Source: Azospirillum sp. 47_25
Lineage (GTDB): Bacteria; Pseudomonadota; Alphaproteobacteria; RF32; CAG-239
Assembly: GCA_001917125.1 (NCBI GenBank)
Contig: MNTU01000034.1
Span: forward strand, 1 to 15,276
Direction: 5' to 3'
DNA length: 15,276 nt
The notes under the pieces are model-generated. The model searched no databases and was not told the DNA's origin. It saw nothing but the letters and a program-made list of their open reading frames with translations. This document shows, one piece after another, positions 1 to 7,211 of this stretch. The position numbers were made by a program, and so were the translations under genes. Numbering within the stretch: the first letter of the stretch is position 1; every line of letters starts with the position of its first letter.

Positions 1-54
1 AAATACTGGATACCCTGTTCCGTCGCTCCGGAACGGCCGAGCGGAACATAGATT

Positions 55-150
55 GTCATTCCACCCGGTCATGCTCCGGCCTGACCGGGGCATCCTGAGG
101 ATTGGCGACGACGGCAGTAAGGGGATTACCCGATCAAGTCGGGTAATGAC
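55..150. repeat. REP/BIME-like composite palindromic element, copy 1
   Basis: Two hairpin modules sit in inverted orientation. Module 1 pairs ATGCtCCGG (71-79) with CCGGgGCAT (85-93) around the loop cctga. Module 2 pairs ATTACCCGA (125-133) with TCGGGTAAT (139-147) around the loop tcaag. The element begins GTCATT and ends AATGAC. A second copy at 234-326 is nearly identical, differing by a few substitutions and a 3-nt length change. Short palindromes with CTTGA/TCAAG loops and GTCAT ends are common intergenic repeats in Alphaproteobacteria (family knowledge). Nothing suggests that it is translated. Confidence 0.8.
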
Positions 151-397
151 AGAAAGAGAGGAGGAAATCAGGTAATGGCAGGAAGAGAGGAGATGTCAGG
201 AAATGACGATAAGAAAGAGAAAGTTGAATAATTGTCATTCTACCCAGTCATGCTCCGGCCTGACCGGGGCATCCTGAGGATTGGCGACGACGACAGAGGG
301 ATTACCCGATCAAGTCGGGTAATGACAGAGAGAAGAGAATGTCGGGGATAATGGCCGGGAGAGAGGAGAACGTCTGGGAGAGGAAAGTTGATAATTA
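141..397. repeat. Degenerate purine-rich repeats of about 28 bases after each palindromic element
   Basis: Units that begin with a form of GGGTAATGACAG and continue as purine-rich AGAGAGGAGA can be read at about 141-170, 171-198, 199-226, 317-343 and 344-375. The segment AAAGTTGA(A)TAATT occurs near 219-233 and again near 384-397. The first unit of each group is the right end of the palindromic element itself, so the array looks like decayed tail duplications. The rest of the gene-free stretch 1-475 holds only a GTTCCG/CGGAAC inverted repeat at 17-34 and the ribosome binding site of the first gene. Confidence 0.55.
234..326. repeat. REP/BIME-like composite palindromic element, copy 2
   Basis: Second copy of the element at 55-150, in the same orientation and about 180 bases downstream start to start. 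It keeps both hairpins: the CCGG-cctga-CCGG stem, and ATTACCCGA-tcaag-TCGGGTAAT at 301-323. Differences from copy 1 include CCACCCGG to CTACCCAG near the left end and a 3-base-shorter spacer before the second hairpin. The near-identity suggests recent duplication or active homogenisation. Confidence 0.8.
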
Positions 398-475
398 CGA
401 CAAAAGAAAAAATCCTCTAAAAGCAGTGAGAGAAACTAGTCGGATAACAGAAATTTAACACTAAGGAGAAAGAAG

Positions 476-985
476 ATGAAACTATCAATTTTACTGGCGG
501 GGAGCATTTTAACCTCGGCGATTGTCGGCAACGTTTATGCCCAGACCTGCGGCGCTCAGCCATCGTGTTCCACACTCGGCTATACTTACACCGGCAGCAC
601 TTCCGACTGTCTCAGTCCCGCTCTCAAGTGCCCCTTTAATACCTCTTATTTTAACTGTACCAAAAAAGCCGACGCTTTATCCAAATTAAAGGCTGATATT
701 ATTGCTTCTCTTATGCCTAATTATAAAAACAGGCAATCACGTTCATGTAATACATATTATACCGCCAGTTCAGACGGCTATATTTTTGGACATCTGGAGC
801 ATACCAAAGATGGTTCGACCGGCGGGTTTAATATTTATATTGATGACGTTAACGTCCGTTTAACAGATAGAGGAACAGACTATGGTGAAGACGTTTTCCT
901 GTTTCCGATAAGGAAAGGATCATCTTATCGCGCAACAACAGGTTATGATGGTTCTTGCGCTTTGGCTTTTGTTCCATTGAATTAA
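476..985 (+). CDS. Small secreted cysteine-rich protein of unknown function
   Basis: This encodes a 169-residue protein that I cannot assign to a named family. The start is supported by AAGGAG at 463-468. Residues 1-22 form a Sec signal peptide with likely cleavage after VYA. The exported part opens with a Cys-rich segment (C25, C31, C45, C52, C61), including a KCPFNTS motif, which suggests disulfides. Two more cysteines are at C91 and C161. The C-terminal half (about 95-169) is Gly/Asp/Tyr-rich and reads as beta strands ending FVPLN, loosely like a small beta-sandwich or surface-attachment domain; that is only an impression. The gene stands alone, downstream of the repeat region, and converges on the minus-strand gene across a shared terminator. 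It probably acts in the periplasm, in the envelope or outside the cell. Confidence 0.75.
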   Translation: MKLSILLAGSILTSAIVGNVYAQTCGAQPSCSTLGYTYTGSTSDCLSPALKCPFNTSYFNCTKKADALSKLKADIIASLMPNYKNRQSRSCNTYYTASSDGYIFGHLEHTKDGSTGGFNIYIDDVNVRLTDRGTDYGEDVFLFPIRKGSSYRATTGYDGSCALAFVPLN

Positions 986-1017
986 AAAAACAGCCTCGAT
1001 AATCGAGGCTGTTTTTT
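984..1017. terminator. Bidirectional rho-independent terminator
   Basis: A perfect 10-bp inverted repeat CAGCCTCGAT / ATCGAGGCTG (991-1000 and 1002-1011) is flanked by A7 on the left (984-990) and T6 on the right (1012-1017). It can therefore end transcription from both sides, and it lies exactly between two convergent genes. Confidence 0.9.
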
Positions 1018-1559
1018 CAGAATGTATATAAGTCGGCGCCTAAATCAGCGGCTTTCCGCGTTAACGGATAATAATAAAAATATGCGCTGACCAACAGCAA
1101 AGCAACAACCGGAACAGCTACCTTTTCAAAAGGGAAATGGGCATGACCGCCGTTGCGGGCTTTCATCCACTGATAAAAGTCAGACGACCAAACCATGACC
1201 AAAGCTCCAAGGACGGTGCTGAACAGGAAAGGATCCAGATAAAAGATGCCGATAACCTGCGGGGTGTATTTGATTTCGCTGATATACATAAAACCAATCA
1301 TTGCAACGGAGACAATGATTAAAGTCCAGTCGCGCCCTTTAAAGTTCCAGCCTTTTTTCTCAAACCATCTGATTGTCCAGAAGCCGATAATTGCCAACAT
1401 GGCTCCGGCCCACACGCCGACGACGCTGTCATCGACCCCCAGCTGACGGGCTATTTCCAAAGAAGCGCCGACGGCAACCGTGCAGACGGCACAAGCCGGA
1501 TTTGCCCAGGCTGATGCGGTGAGAGCCAGAACAAACAACAAACTTAATGCGATAACCAT
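1017..1559 (-). CDS. Small multi-pass membrane protein with an N-terminal CxxC motif
   Basis: This encodes a 180-residue protein of no named function. The first ~19 residues are a signal peptide or first membrane segment. They are followed by NPACAVCTVAVG with a CxxC pair (C23, C26), then further hydrophobic spans at about 44-62, 76-95, 103-125 and 145-165, which makes four or five membrane helices. Proteins with a P-x-C-x-x-C-T-V-A-V-G opening and this size occur in various bacteria as uncharacterised membrane proteins (from memory, no search run). The CxxC near the membrane face could be redox-active or bind metal; this is inference. A good AAAGGA ribosome binding site precedes the ATG. The gene lies 66 bases downstream of the SulP transporter gene on the same strand with no terminator between, so the two are probably cotranscribed. 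Confidence 0.8.
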   Translation of the reverse strand: MVIALSLLFVLALTASAWANPACAVCTVAVGASLEIARQLGVDDSVVGVWAGAMLAIIGFWTIRWFEKKGWNFKGRDWTLIIVSVAMIGFMYISEIKYTPQVIGIFYLDPFLFSTVLGALVMVWSSDFYQWMKARNGGHAHFPFEKVAVPVVALLLVSAYFYYYPLTRKAADLGADLYTF

Positions 1560-1625
1560 AACTTATCCTTTCTTTATCTGTTTGAGGACTATTATTGTCT
1601 TTGTTTTCAAAAAATCAAGGTTATT

Positions 1626-3344
1626 CTATCGGTTATCCTGCTTTTCATTAAGGGTTTTGAGATAACGCCGGGTCATTTTGAGGGCATTTTCAAAAGTTGA
1701 AGCCACAGAGATGGTTCGGGAGTTTATCCCCTCTTCCAAAAAAGCCTGATGCAACACGCGGCGCGGTTGTTTCTTGACATTGGAAAAGATGATTTTCGTA
1801 TTGGTTTTGCGCAATTTTTTCACGAATTCAACAATGATGTTGGCACCGGTGGCATCAACAACCGGCACATAGCCCATACGCAAAATCAAAACTTTCGGCG
1901 CATCCTGAATGGTTTTAAAAAAGCGGGAGACCTGCGAAGCGCCGCCGAAAAACAACGGACCGGACAAACGCAGCGACATAACGCCTTTTTTGTGCAGGAC
2001 CTCTGCCAAATCGCGGCCGCCGCCGACATCTTCCAGAACCTCTTCATCGGTTTCAATTTCAATCTCGCGGCTCATACGGTGCATAAAGATGACACTGGCC
2101 ATAATGAAGCCGACCGAAATGGCGGTATTCAAATCGACCAGAACCGTCAGCAGCAGCGTGGTCAGCAGCGTATAACGGTCGCCTCGCGGCCCAAGCAGAA
2201 GCTTGTATATTTTCTCAACATTCATCATGTTCCAACCGACGATAATCAGAACGGCCGACAAACAGGCCAGCGGAATGTATTTGGCGGCGGGAGACAACAG
2301 CAGCATAAAGAGCAGCAGAAAGACCGACTGCATAATGCCGGCAATCGGAGAAGATGCACGGGCTTTGAAATTGGTAGCGGTGCGGGCAATGGCGCCGGTA
2401 GCGGGAACCCCCATGAAGAAGACACAGGCAATGTTGGCAATGCCCTCCCCGACCAACTCGGCATTGGAATTGTGATTATCGCCGCTCATACCGTCAACAA
2501 CAGTTGCGCTCAGCAGAGATTCAATGCCGGCAAGAAAAGCGATGGTCAGCCCGCTCGGCATAACCTTAAAAAACAAATTCCAGTCAAAATCAGGCACTTG
2601 GGGCATCGGCAGAAAATGAGGAATACCGCCGAATTTATTGCCGATAGTGGCAATATCAAGCCCGAAGACGGCCACAATCAACGTTGCGCCGACAACACTG
2701 ATTAAATAAGCCGGCAGTTTGGGCTTCTTGAACTGGGTATAAAATATCGCGGCAAAGGTAAAGACAGAGATGACCACCGACGACCAGCTCAGTTTGTCAA
2801 AATTATGAATATATACATTCCATTTGGGGAGAATTTCGGCCGGAACATTATCAATTTGCAGCCCCAGCAAATCTTTAACCTGAGTTGAAATCAGCAAGAG
2901 GCCGATACCTGCGGTGAAGCCGACAACGACCGGATAAGGAATATATTTAATATAGGTTCCCAGTTTGAGATAGCCGGCAATAATCAGCACCATACCGGCA
3001 ATCAGCATAGTCATGGCCAAACCGTCATAACCGTATTGCTGCATGACGCCGAAGATGACGACAACAAATGCGCCGGTCGGGCCGCCGATCTGATAGCGGC
3101 TGCCGCCCAGCAGCGCAATAAAAAAGCCGGCAACAATCGCCGTGTACAGTCCCTGCGCAGGCGTGACGCCCGAGGCTATCGCAAGCGCCATGGCCAGAGG
3201 AATGGAGATGACGGCAACGGTCAGTCCGGCAACACAGTCGCGTTTAAATTTATCGAGATTATATCCTTTATGCAGTCTTTCGACCAGTTTCGGGGTGAAA
3301 TTTTTCAAATAATATTCACCAAATTTCTTTACTAATGCAAACAT
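1626..3344 (-). CDS. SulP-family anion transporter with C-terminal STAS domain
   Basis: This is a secondary transporter of the SulP/SLC26 family (sulfate, bicarbonate, C4-dicarboxylates and similar anions) in the cytoplasmic membrane; the substrate cannot be told from sequence. Family signatures are clear: DCVAGLTVAVISIPLAMA, GVTPAQGLYTAIVAGF and GGSRYQIGGPTGAFVV near the N terminus, followed by many hydrophobic spans. A STAS domain fills roughly the last 110 residues, including GPLFFGGA and VVDATGA. The reading frame is open upstream to a TTG at 3449, but I place the start at the ATG at 3342-3344. That gives about 572 residues, normal for the family, and it begins just before the conserved N-terminal region. 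The Shine-Dalgarno match at this ATG is weak and close. The downstream CxxC membrane protein is likely in the same operon. Confidence 0.9.
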   Translation of the reverse strand: MFALVKKFGEYYLKNFTPKLVERLHKGYNLDKFKRDCVAGLTVAVISIPLAMALAIASGVTPAQGLYTAIVAGFFIALLGGSRYQIGGPTGAFVVVIFGVMQQYGYDGLAMTMLIAGMVLIIAGYLKLGTYIKYIPYPVVVGFTAGIGLLLISTQVKDLLGLQIDNVPAEILPKWNVYIHNFDKLSWSSVVISVFTFAAIFYTQFKKPKLPAYLISVVGATLIVAVFGLDIATIGNKFGGIPHFLPMPQVPDFDWNLFFKVMPSGLTIAFLAGIESLLSATVVDGMSGDNHNSNAELVGEGIANIACVFFMGVPATGAIARTATNFKARASSPIAGIMQSVFLLLFMLLLSPAAKYIPLACLSAVLIIVGWNMMNVEKIYKLLLGPRGDRYTLLTTLLLTVLVDLNTAISVGFIMASVIFMHRMSREIEIETDEEVLEDVGGGRDLAEVLHKKGVMSLRLSGPLFFGGASQVSRFFKTIQDAPKVLILRMGYVPVVDATGANIIVEFVKKLRKTNTKIIFSNVKKQPRRVLHQAFLEEGINSRTISVASTFENALKMTRRYLKTLNEKQDNR

Positions 3345-3481
3345 CTTCCTGACTTTCGGTATTTCTTTTCCGTTTATTTCGTTTTCAACGGCGAATAGAA
3401 CTACAACTTTTTTGCTTTCAGTCAAGACGTTATGCACAGGTTTTGCCAATTATTTTTAGACAAATTTAGCCGATTTTGGGA

Positions 3482-3510
3482 TTGCATTCTCCGGGAAGCT
3501 GTGTTATCGT
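3482..3510 (+). promoter_or_regulatory. Predicted sigma70 promoter of the HydE-like gene, with inverted repeat
   Basis: TTGCAT (3482-3487), a 17-base spacer and TATCGT (3505-3510) preceded by TGTG form a plausible promoter. An inverted repeat GTGTTA / TAACAC (3501-3506 and 3517-3522, 10-base spacer) covers the -10 region and the likely start of transcription. It could be an operator. The predicted leader is only about 15 bases. Confidence 0.5.
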
Positions 3511-3531
3511 GTGCCGTAACACTTAATTTTT

Positions 3532-4434
3532 ATGAAAATGAAGAATATTATTACTTTACGCGATTATATTCAGCAGGCTGAAAAATCGCACAGTTTGGAA
3601 CGCAAACAGATTATCGACTTGCTTGACAGCAATAATCCGGAAATTCTGCATCAGCTTTGTTTGGCAGCAGGAAGATGCCGCCGCCGGTGGCTTTTTCATG
3701 AAACGCAGCTGGTCTGTTTTTTTGATTTCGAAGAAGAAGCGCCTGATGCGGACGGGACTGAACGGCTGATTCTCAAGGCAGAGAATGCCGGTTTCAGCAA
3801 AATTATCCTCAAGCGAAAACAAGGCGACGATTTTCAGACGGCATTATGGCAACACATTGCCAACAGATGCAGGCAGCGCAGAATGCAGCTCATTCTCAGC
3901 CTTGACAAATTCAATCTGACAGACATTAACCGGCTGAAAGACAGCGGCGTATATGGTTTTCGCTGTGAGGCAGGGACTTTCAATGAAAGGATCTATCGGC
4001 GAATACATAAAAGCAAAACTTCGGGGAACTTTTCCTATTTGTTGAAATGCCTGGAAAATATCCATGACTGCGGCGCCGATTTGACAATCGGTTTTGCGGT
4101 CGGCATTCCGGGCACAACAACTTCCGACATTGCTTCCGACATCCTTTATCTGCCGCAGCTGCGCCCGCACAATGTGGAAATTTGCCGGTTTTCGCCTGAG
4201 GTTGACGAAACGCTCGCATTAAAAAGCATTGCCCTGGTCCGGCTGCTTAATCCGAGAGTTACGCTGACGGCATCGCCGGTTTTGTGCAATCTTCCCGAAG
4301 CGCCGTTTTTGGAGCAATTGCTGGCAGGAGCAGATACTGTGGCAACTTCGGTTATGCTGCCGTCTATGTTAAGCGAAATCTGTTTTCATATCAAGACCTG
4401 CGGTTTTACCGTTAACAGGGATTTTGAAAAATAA
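3532..4434 (+). CDS. HydE-like paralog lacking the radical-SAM iron-sulfur motif
   Basis: This 300-residue protein aligns with the HydE encoded next door, but the radical-SAM CX3CX2C loop is gone. ETQLVCFFDFE (57-67) matches the HydE segment EIHLRGLIEFS. Instead of the cluster loop it then rejoins at ERLILKAENAGFSKIIL (77-93), matching IVKMAEHARNMGLKTVVL. Later blocks keep the fold: RCEAGTFNERIYRRIH against RIETTDKELYHRFD, GFAVGIPGTTTSDIASDIL (187-205) against GCLVGLPGQTTSSYADDIL, and LALKSIALVRLLNP near the end. The C terminus is shorter than HydE by about 45 residues. It therefore cannot hold the SAM-cleaving [4Fe-4S] cluster in the usual way. It may be a partner, scaffold or regulator of HydE, or a pseudoenzyme with another ligand; this is inference. 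The frame is intact, arguing against simple decay. There is no clear ribosome binding site at either possible ATG (3532 or 3538). Confidence 0.8.
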   Translation: MKMKNIITLRDYIQQAEKSHSLERKQIIDLLDSNNPEILHQLCLAAGRCRRRWLFHETQLVCFFDFEEEAPDADGTERLILKAENAGFSKIILKRKQGDDFQTALWQHIANRCRQRRMQLILSLDKFNLTDINRLKDSGVYGFRCEAGTFNERIYRRIHKSKTSGNFSYLLKCLENIHDCGADLTIGFAVGIPGTTTSDIASDILYLPQLRPHNVEICRFSPEVDETLALKSIALVRLLNPRVTLTASPVLCNLPEAPFLEQLLAGADTVATSVMLPSMLSEICFHIKTCGFTVNRDFEK

Positions 4435-4453
4435 AACGTTATTTTTATTCTCG

Positions 4454-4476
4454 GAGCCGCTTTGCGGCTCTTTTTT
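4454..4476 (+). terminator. Rho-independent terminator after the HydE-like gene
   Basis: A perfect 7-bp stem GAGCCGC / GCGGCTC with a TTT loop (4454-4470) is followed by T6 (4471-4476). It separates the HydE-like gene from hydE, so each may be its own transcription unit. Confidence 0.85.
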
Positions 4477-4477
4477 A

Positions 4478-4506
4478 TTGATTTATCCCGAAAATACCTC
4501 TAATAT
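4478..4506 (+). promoter_or_regulatory. Candidate promoter of hydE
   Basis: TTGATT (4478-4483), a 17-base spacer and TAATAT (4501-4506) lie directly after the upstream terminator. Transcription would start just before the GGAG ribosome binding site at 4514-4517, giving a very short leader. Confidence 0.4.
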
Positions 4507-4523
4507 CCGCCACGGAGAAAATA

Positions 4524-5561
4524 ATGCTGCATTTGATTGAAAAAGCCGAAAACAACCATGATCTGACCCGGGAAGAACTGATTCTGCTGCTGGAAGATAC
4601 CGGCTGCAGTGAAGAGTTGTTTGCCGCAGCTGACCGTGTGAGAAAAAAATATGTCGGCGATGAAATTCATCTGCGGGGACTTATCGAATTCTCAAACATC
4701 TGCCGCAACAACTGCTGTTACTGCGGGCTGCGGCGAGACAATACCAATCTTAAAAGATACCGGATTGATGAAGATACCATTGTCAAAATGGCGGAACACG
4801 CCCGAAACATGGGCTTGAAGACGGTTGTGCTGCAATCCGGGGAAGATTTGTATTTTACGACAGAGCGTTTGACCCGCATCATCAGCAGAATTCATTCCTT
4901 GGGGCTGGCGCTGACTTTAAGCATCGGCGAAAAAGCGGATTATCGCGCTTATCGCGAAGCCGGGGCCAATCGCTTTTTGCTGCGGATTGAGACCACAGAC
5001 AAAGAACTTTATCACCGTTTTGATCCGGGAATGAGCTGGGAGGCCAGGGCCCAATGTCTGCAAAACCTGCGGCGAGCCGGATTGGAAGTCGGTTCTGGCT
5101 GCTTGGTCGGGCTGCCGGGGCAGACAACGAGTTCTTATGCCGACGATATTCTTTTTTTCAAAAAAATTGATGCCGACATGATCGGTATCGGCCCGTTTAT
5201 TCCGCATCCGGACACGCCGCTGAAAGACGCCGAAGGCGGTACGCTGCAAATGGCCTTAAAGGTCATGGCGCTGACCCGGCTGCTGCTGCCGGACATCAAT
5301 ATTCCCGCCACCACCGCCATGGAGACGCTGGTACCGGAGGGACAGACCAAAGCCCTGCAATCCGGCGCCAATGTTTTGATGCCGAACATCACCCTCACCT
5401 CCTACCGGCAATATTACGAGCTGTATCCCGGCAAAACGACAACCGGATATACGCCTGACGAAAGCTTGCAAAAGCTTAAAGACAAAATCTTATCCATCGG
5501 ACGGATTGTCGGCAGCGGTGCAGGAGCCAGCCGCCGTTTTCTCAGGCGGAACAACGGCTGA
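4524..5561 (+). CDS. hydE: [FeFe]-hydrogenase maturation radical SAM protein HydE
   Basis: HydE is a cytoplasmic radical SAM enzyme that works with HydG and HydF to build the 2Fe subcluster of the [FeFe]-hydrogenase active site; current models have it process the iron-CO-CN-cysteine product of HydG. The protein has 345 residues, the usual length. The radical-SAM motif is CRNNCCYC (C60, C64, C67) inside the HydE-typical context LRGLIEFSNICRNNC...CGLRRDN. The VGLPGQT strand and the IGPFIPHPDTPL segment are also HydE-like, which separates it from BioB and PylB. GGAG at 4514-4517 supports the start. HydF, HydG and the hydrogenase are not in the window. The upstream gene is a HydE paralog without the cluster motif. 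A hairpin overlapping the stop codon may terminate transcription. Confidence 0.93.
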   Translation: MLHLIEKAENNHDLTREELILLLEDTGCSEELFAAADRVRKKYVGDEIHLRGLIEFSNICRNNCCYCGLRRDNTNLKRYRIDEDTIVKMAEHARNMGLKTVVLQSGEDLYFTTERLTRIISRIHSLGLALTLSIGEKADYRAYREAGANRFLLRIETTDKELYHRFDPGMSWEARAQCLQNLRRAGLEVGSGCLVGLPGQTTSSYADDILFFKKIDADMIGIGPFIPHPDTPLKDAEGGTLQMALKVMALTRLLLPDINIPATTAMETLVPEGQTKALQSGANVLMPNITLTSYRQYYELYPGKTTTGYTPDESLQKLKDKILSIGRIVGSGAGASRRFLRRNNG

Positions 5562-5567
5562 TTTTTT
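5528..5567 (+). terminator. Possible terminator overlapping the 3' end of hydE
   Basis: CAGCCG (5528-5533) pairs with CGGCTG (5555-5560), with an inner CCG/CGG pairing (5534-5536 with 5547-5549) and mismatches between. T6 follows at 5562-5567. The hairpin lies inside the last codons of hydE, with the TGA stop at 5559-5561. Confidence 0.55.
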
Positions 5568-5653
5568 ATACAAAATGCTTCAACAGGTTTAATAATCCTA
5601 TTGATAATTAATATTTATTGTACTAACTATAGCCTCAATCAAGGGGAGGCAAC

Positions 5654-7021
5654 GTGCAAGAATATTTAAGACAGCTGAAAATCTACATCAAAGACATCGC
5701 CAAACTGGCTCTGCCGATTACAACGGCTTTCGTGGCCATGGGGCTGATGGGCATTATCGATACGATGATTGTCGGAAATTACAATACCGACCAACTGGCT
5801 TATATCGGCCTGGCCAATTCGATTTTTGTGGTTTTGTTTACCATTCCCATCGGCTTGCTGCAGGGAGTTTTGATTAAATCGTCCCAAAAGTTCGGTGCAC
5901 ACAAGTTTCAGTCAACGGGAAAAATTTATAATGAAGGACGAAAGTATTCCTTTATTCTGGCTATCGTGTTTACCCTGCTCGGCATTCAGGGAGAAACCAT
6001 TCTGCGCCTGTTGGGGCAGGATGATGATATGGTTAAGCACGGCGGCGAAGTGTTGCGGGTTTTCGTTTTCTCCATTCCATTCATTTTAATGTATGTCAAT
6101 GCCAACTTTTTCCTTCAGTCCATCCGCCGCCCGTATGTCGGCATGTACGGCATTATTGCGGCCAACATTCTCAATATCATCGTCAACCCGGTTTTGGTAT
6201 ACGGCAAATTCGGTTTTCCCGAGCTGGGTGCCGTCGGGTCGGCCACTTCGACACTGATCGTCCGTATTTTTCTGGCGGTTTACATTCTTGCCTATATCCG
6301 CCGAATGAAAAAGAATCCCAAACTGAACAAACGTTTCGGCCTCGACCGCAGTTACAGCACCTGGTGGAACGACAGCCGGCGTACCCGCAAAATCGGTTAC
6401 GGCATTGCCATTATGACCATTGCCACCAACGGCTCTTTTTCCATCGTCAGCACTTTTGCCGGATGGATGGGGCAGCACACGATGGCGACTTTCGTTATTA
6501 TGATTAACGTCAGCACTCTGTTGTTCATGATTTGTTTTTCAATTTCGCAGGCAACTTCCATTGTGGTTGCAAATGCCTACGGGCGCGGTGACCGCAAGGG
6601 AATTTTGATGGCGACCAATGCAGGTTATGTGATTTCTCTGACGACAATCATCACGCTGATTACAATTTTATACAGTTATCCGGATCAGGTCTTCGGCATC
6701 TTTACCAATGATCCCAGCGTTATCAGCGTCATTAAAGGTTTGCTGTTTTTCGTTTTGGCCGATTTGTTCATAGACGCCCTGCCCCTGAACATCAACGGCG
6801 CTTTAAACGGACGCGGCGACGTTAAGATTCCGACACTCAATCAGGTTATTTCTTTCCTGGGCGTACGCGTTTCAGCCTGCTATTTCTTTGCTTTCACACT
6901 GGACATGGGGCTTAAAGGGCTGCCAATCGGCCTGGCTTGCGGCGGCTTGTCTTCGCTCATTCTGAACACTTTGCGTTTCGGTTATCTGGCTCACAGAGAC
7001 AAAAAAGAAGGTCTACATTGA
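5654..7021 (+). CDS. MATE-family efflux transporter
   Basis: This 455-residue polytopic membrane protein belongs to the MATE (multidrug and toxic compound extrusion) family, which exports organic cations and other small molecules in exchange for Na+ or H+. It shows the usual two-fold layout. The N-terminal repeat begins with IAKLALPITTAFVAMGLMGIIDTMIVG, and the second half includes SISQATSIVVANAYGRGDRKG and DALPLNINGALNGRGDVKIP. The length is normal for the family. The start codon is GTG at 5654, chosen because a very strong AAGGGGAGG (5641-5649) precedes it. The substrate cannot be predicted. The gap before it is AT-rich (5562-5653), so it may have its own promoter, but I see no convincing pair of boxes. 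No terminator is obvious downstream. Confidence 0.9.
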   Translation: MQEYLRQLKIYIKDIAKLALPITTAFVAMGLMGIIDTMIVGNYNTDQLAYIGLANSIFVVLFTIPIGLLQGVLIKSSQKFGAHKFQSTGKIYNEGRKYSFILAIVFTLLGIQGETILRLLGQDDDMVKHGGEVLRVFVFSIPFILMYVNANFFLQSIRRPYVGMYGIIAANILNIIVNPVLVYGKFGFPELGAVGSATSTLIVRIFLAVYILAYIRRMKKNPKLNKRFGLDRSYSTWWNDSRRTRKIGYGIAIMTIATNGSFSIVSTFAGWMGQHTMATFVIMINVSTLLFMICFSISQATSIVVANAYGRGDRKGILMATNAGYVISLTTIITLITILYSYPDQVFGIFTNDPSVISVIKGLLFFVLADLFIDALPLNINGALNGRGDVKIPTLNQVISFLGVRVSACYFFAFTLDMGLKGLPIGLACGGLSSLILNTLRFGYLAHRDKKEGLH

Positions 7022-7098
7022 TTATGTGCCGCTTTTCTTCCTGTTTATAAATACAAGCTCCGGTATGGACAAGTATTTTAATAAATGTTACTGCTAAT

Positions 7099-7129
7099 CT
7101 CATAGTAGTCTTATTATCTCTATTATGAG
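7099..7129. other. AT-rich inverted repeat upstream of the lipoprotein cluster
   Basis: CTCATAGTAG (7099-7108) and CTATTATGAG (7120-7129) are complementary at 9 of 10 positions with an 11-base spacer. It lies in the gap between the MATE gene and the first lipoprotein gene. It could be an operator or a weak hairpin. It is not followed by a T-run, so it is not a standard terminator. Confidence 0.35.
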
Positions 7130-7211
7130 TTATAAAGATTTTAACAGGTGGTTTAGCGATTTTTTCTTAACCATTGAATTGACTGACACAATTTGTTAAA
7201 TCCGATATATT

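Noticed and set aside
55..375. Possible CRISPR array from spaced repeats.
   Set aside because: Only two full copies, each palindromic and about 95 bases long, with related purine repeats rather than unique spacers; no cas genes.
1749..2705. Long plus-strand open frame opposite the SulP gene (318 codons).
   Set aside because: Composition is odd (many Gln, Asn, His, Arg) and it mirrors a clear SulP coding frame; no ribosome binding site or family match.
3345..3449. N-terminal extension of SulP from the TTG at 3449.
   Set aside because: No ribosome binding site at the TTG, and the added 35 residues do not resemble the family; the ATG at 3344 gives a standard length.
3532..4434. HydE-like gene as a frameshifted or broken pseudogene of hydE.
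   Set aside because: The frame is continuous from start to stop, conserved blocks occur on both sides of the missing loop, and it has its own promoter and terminator.
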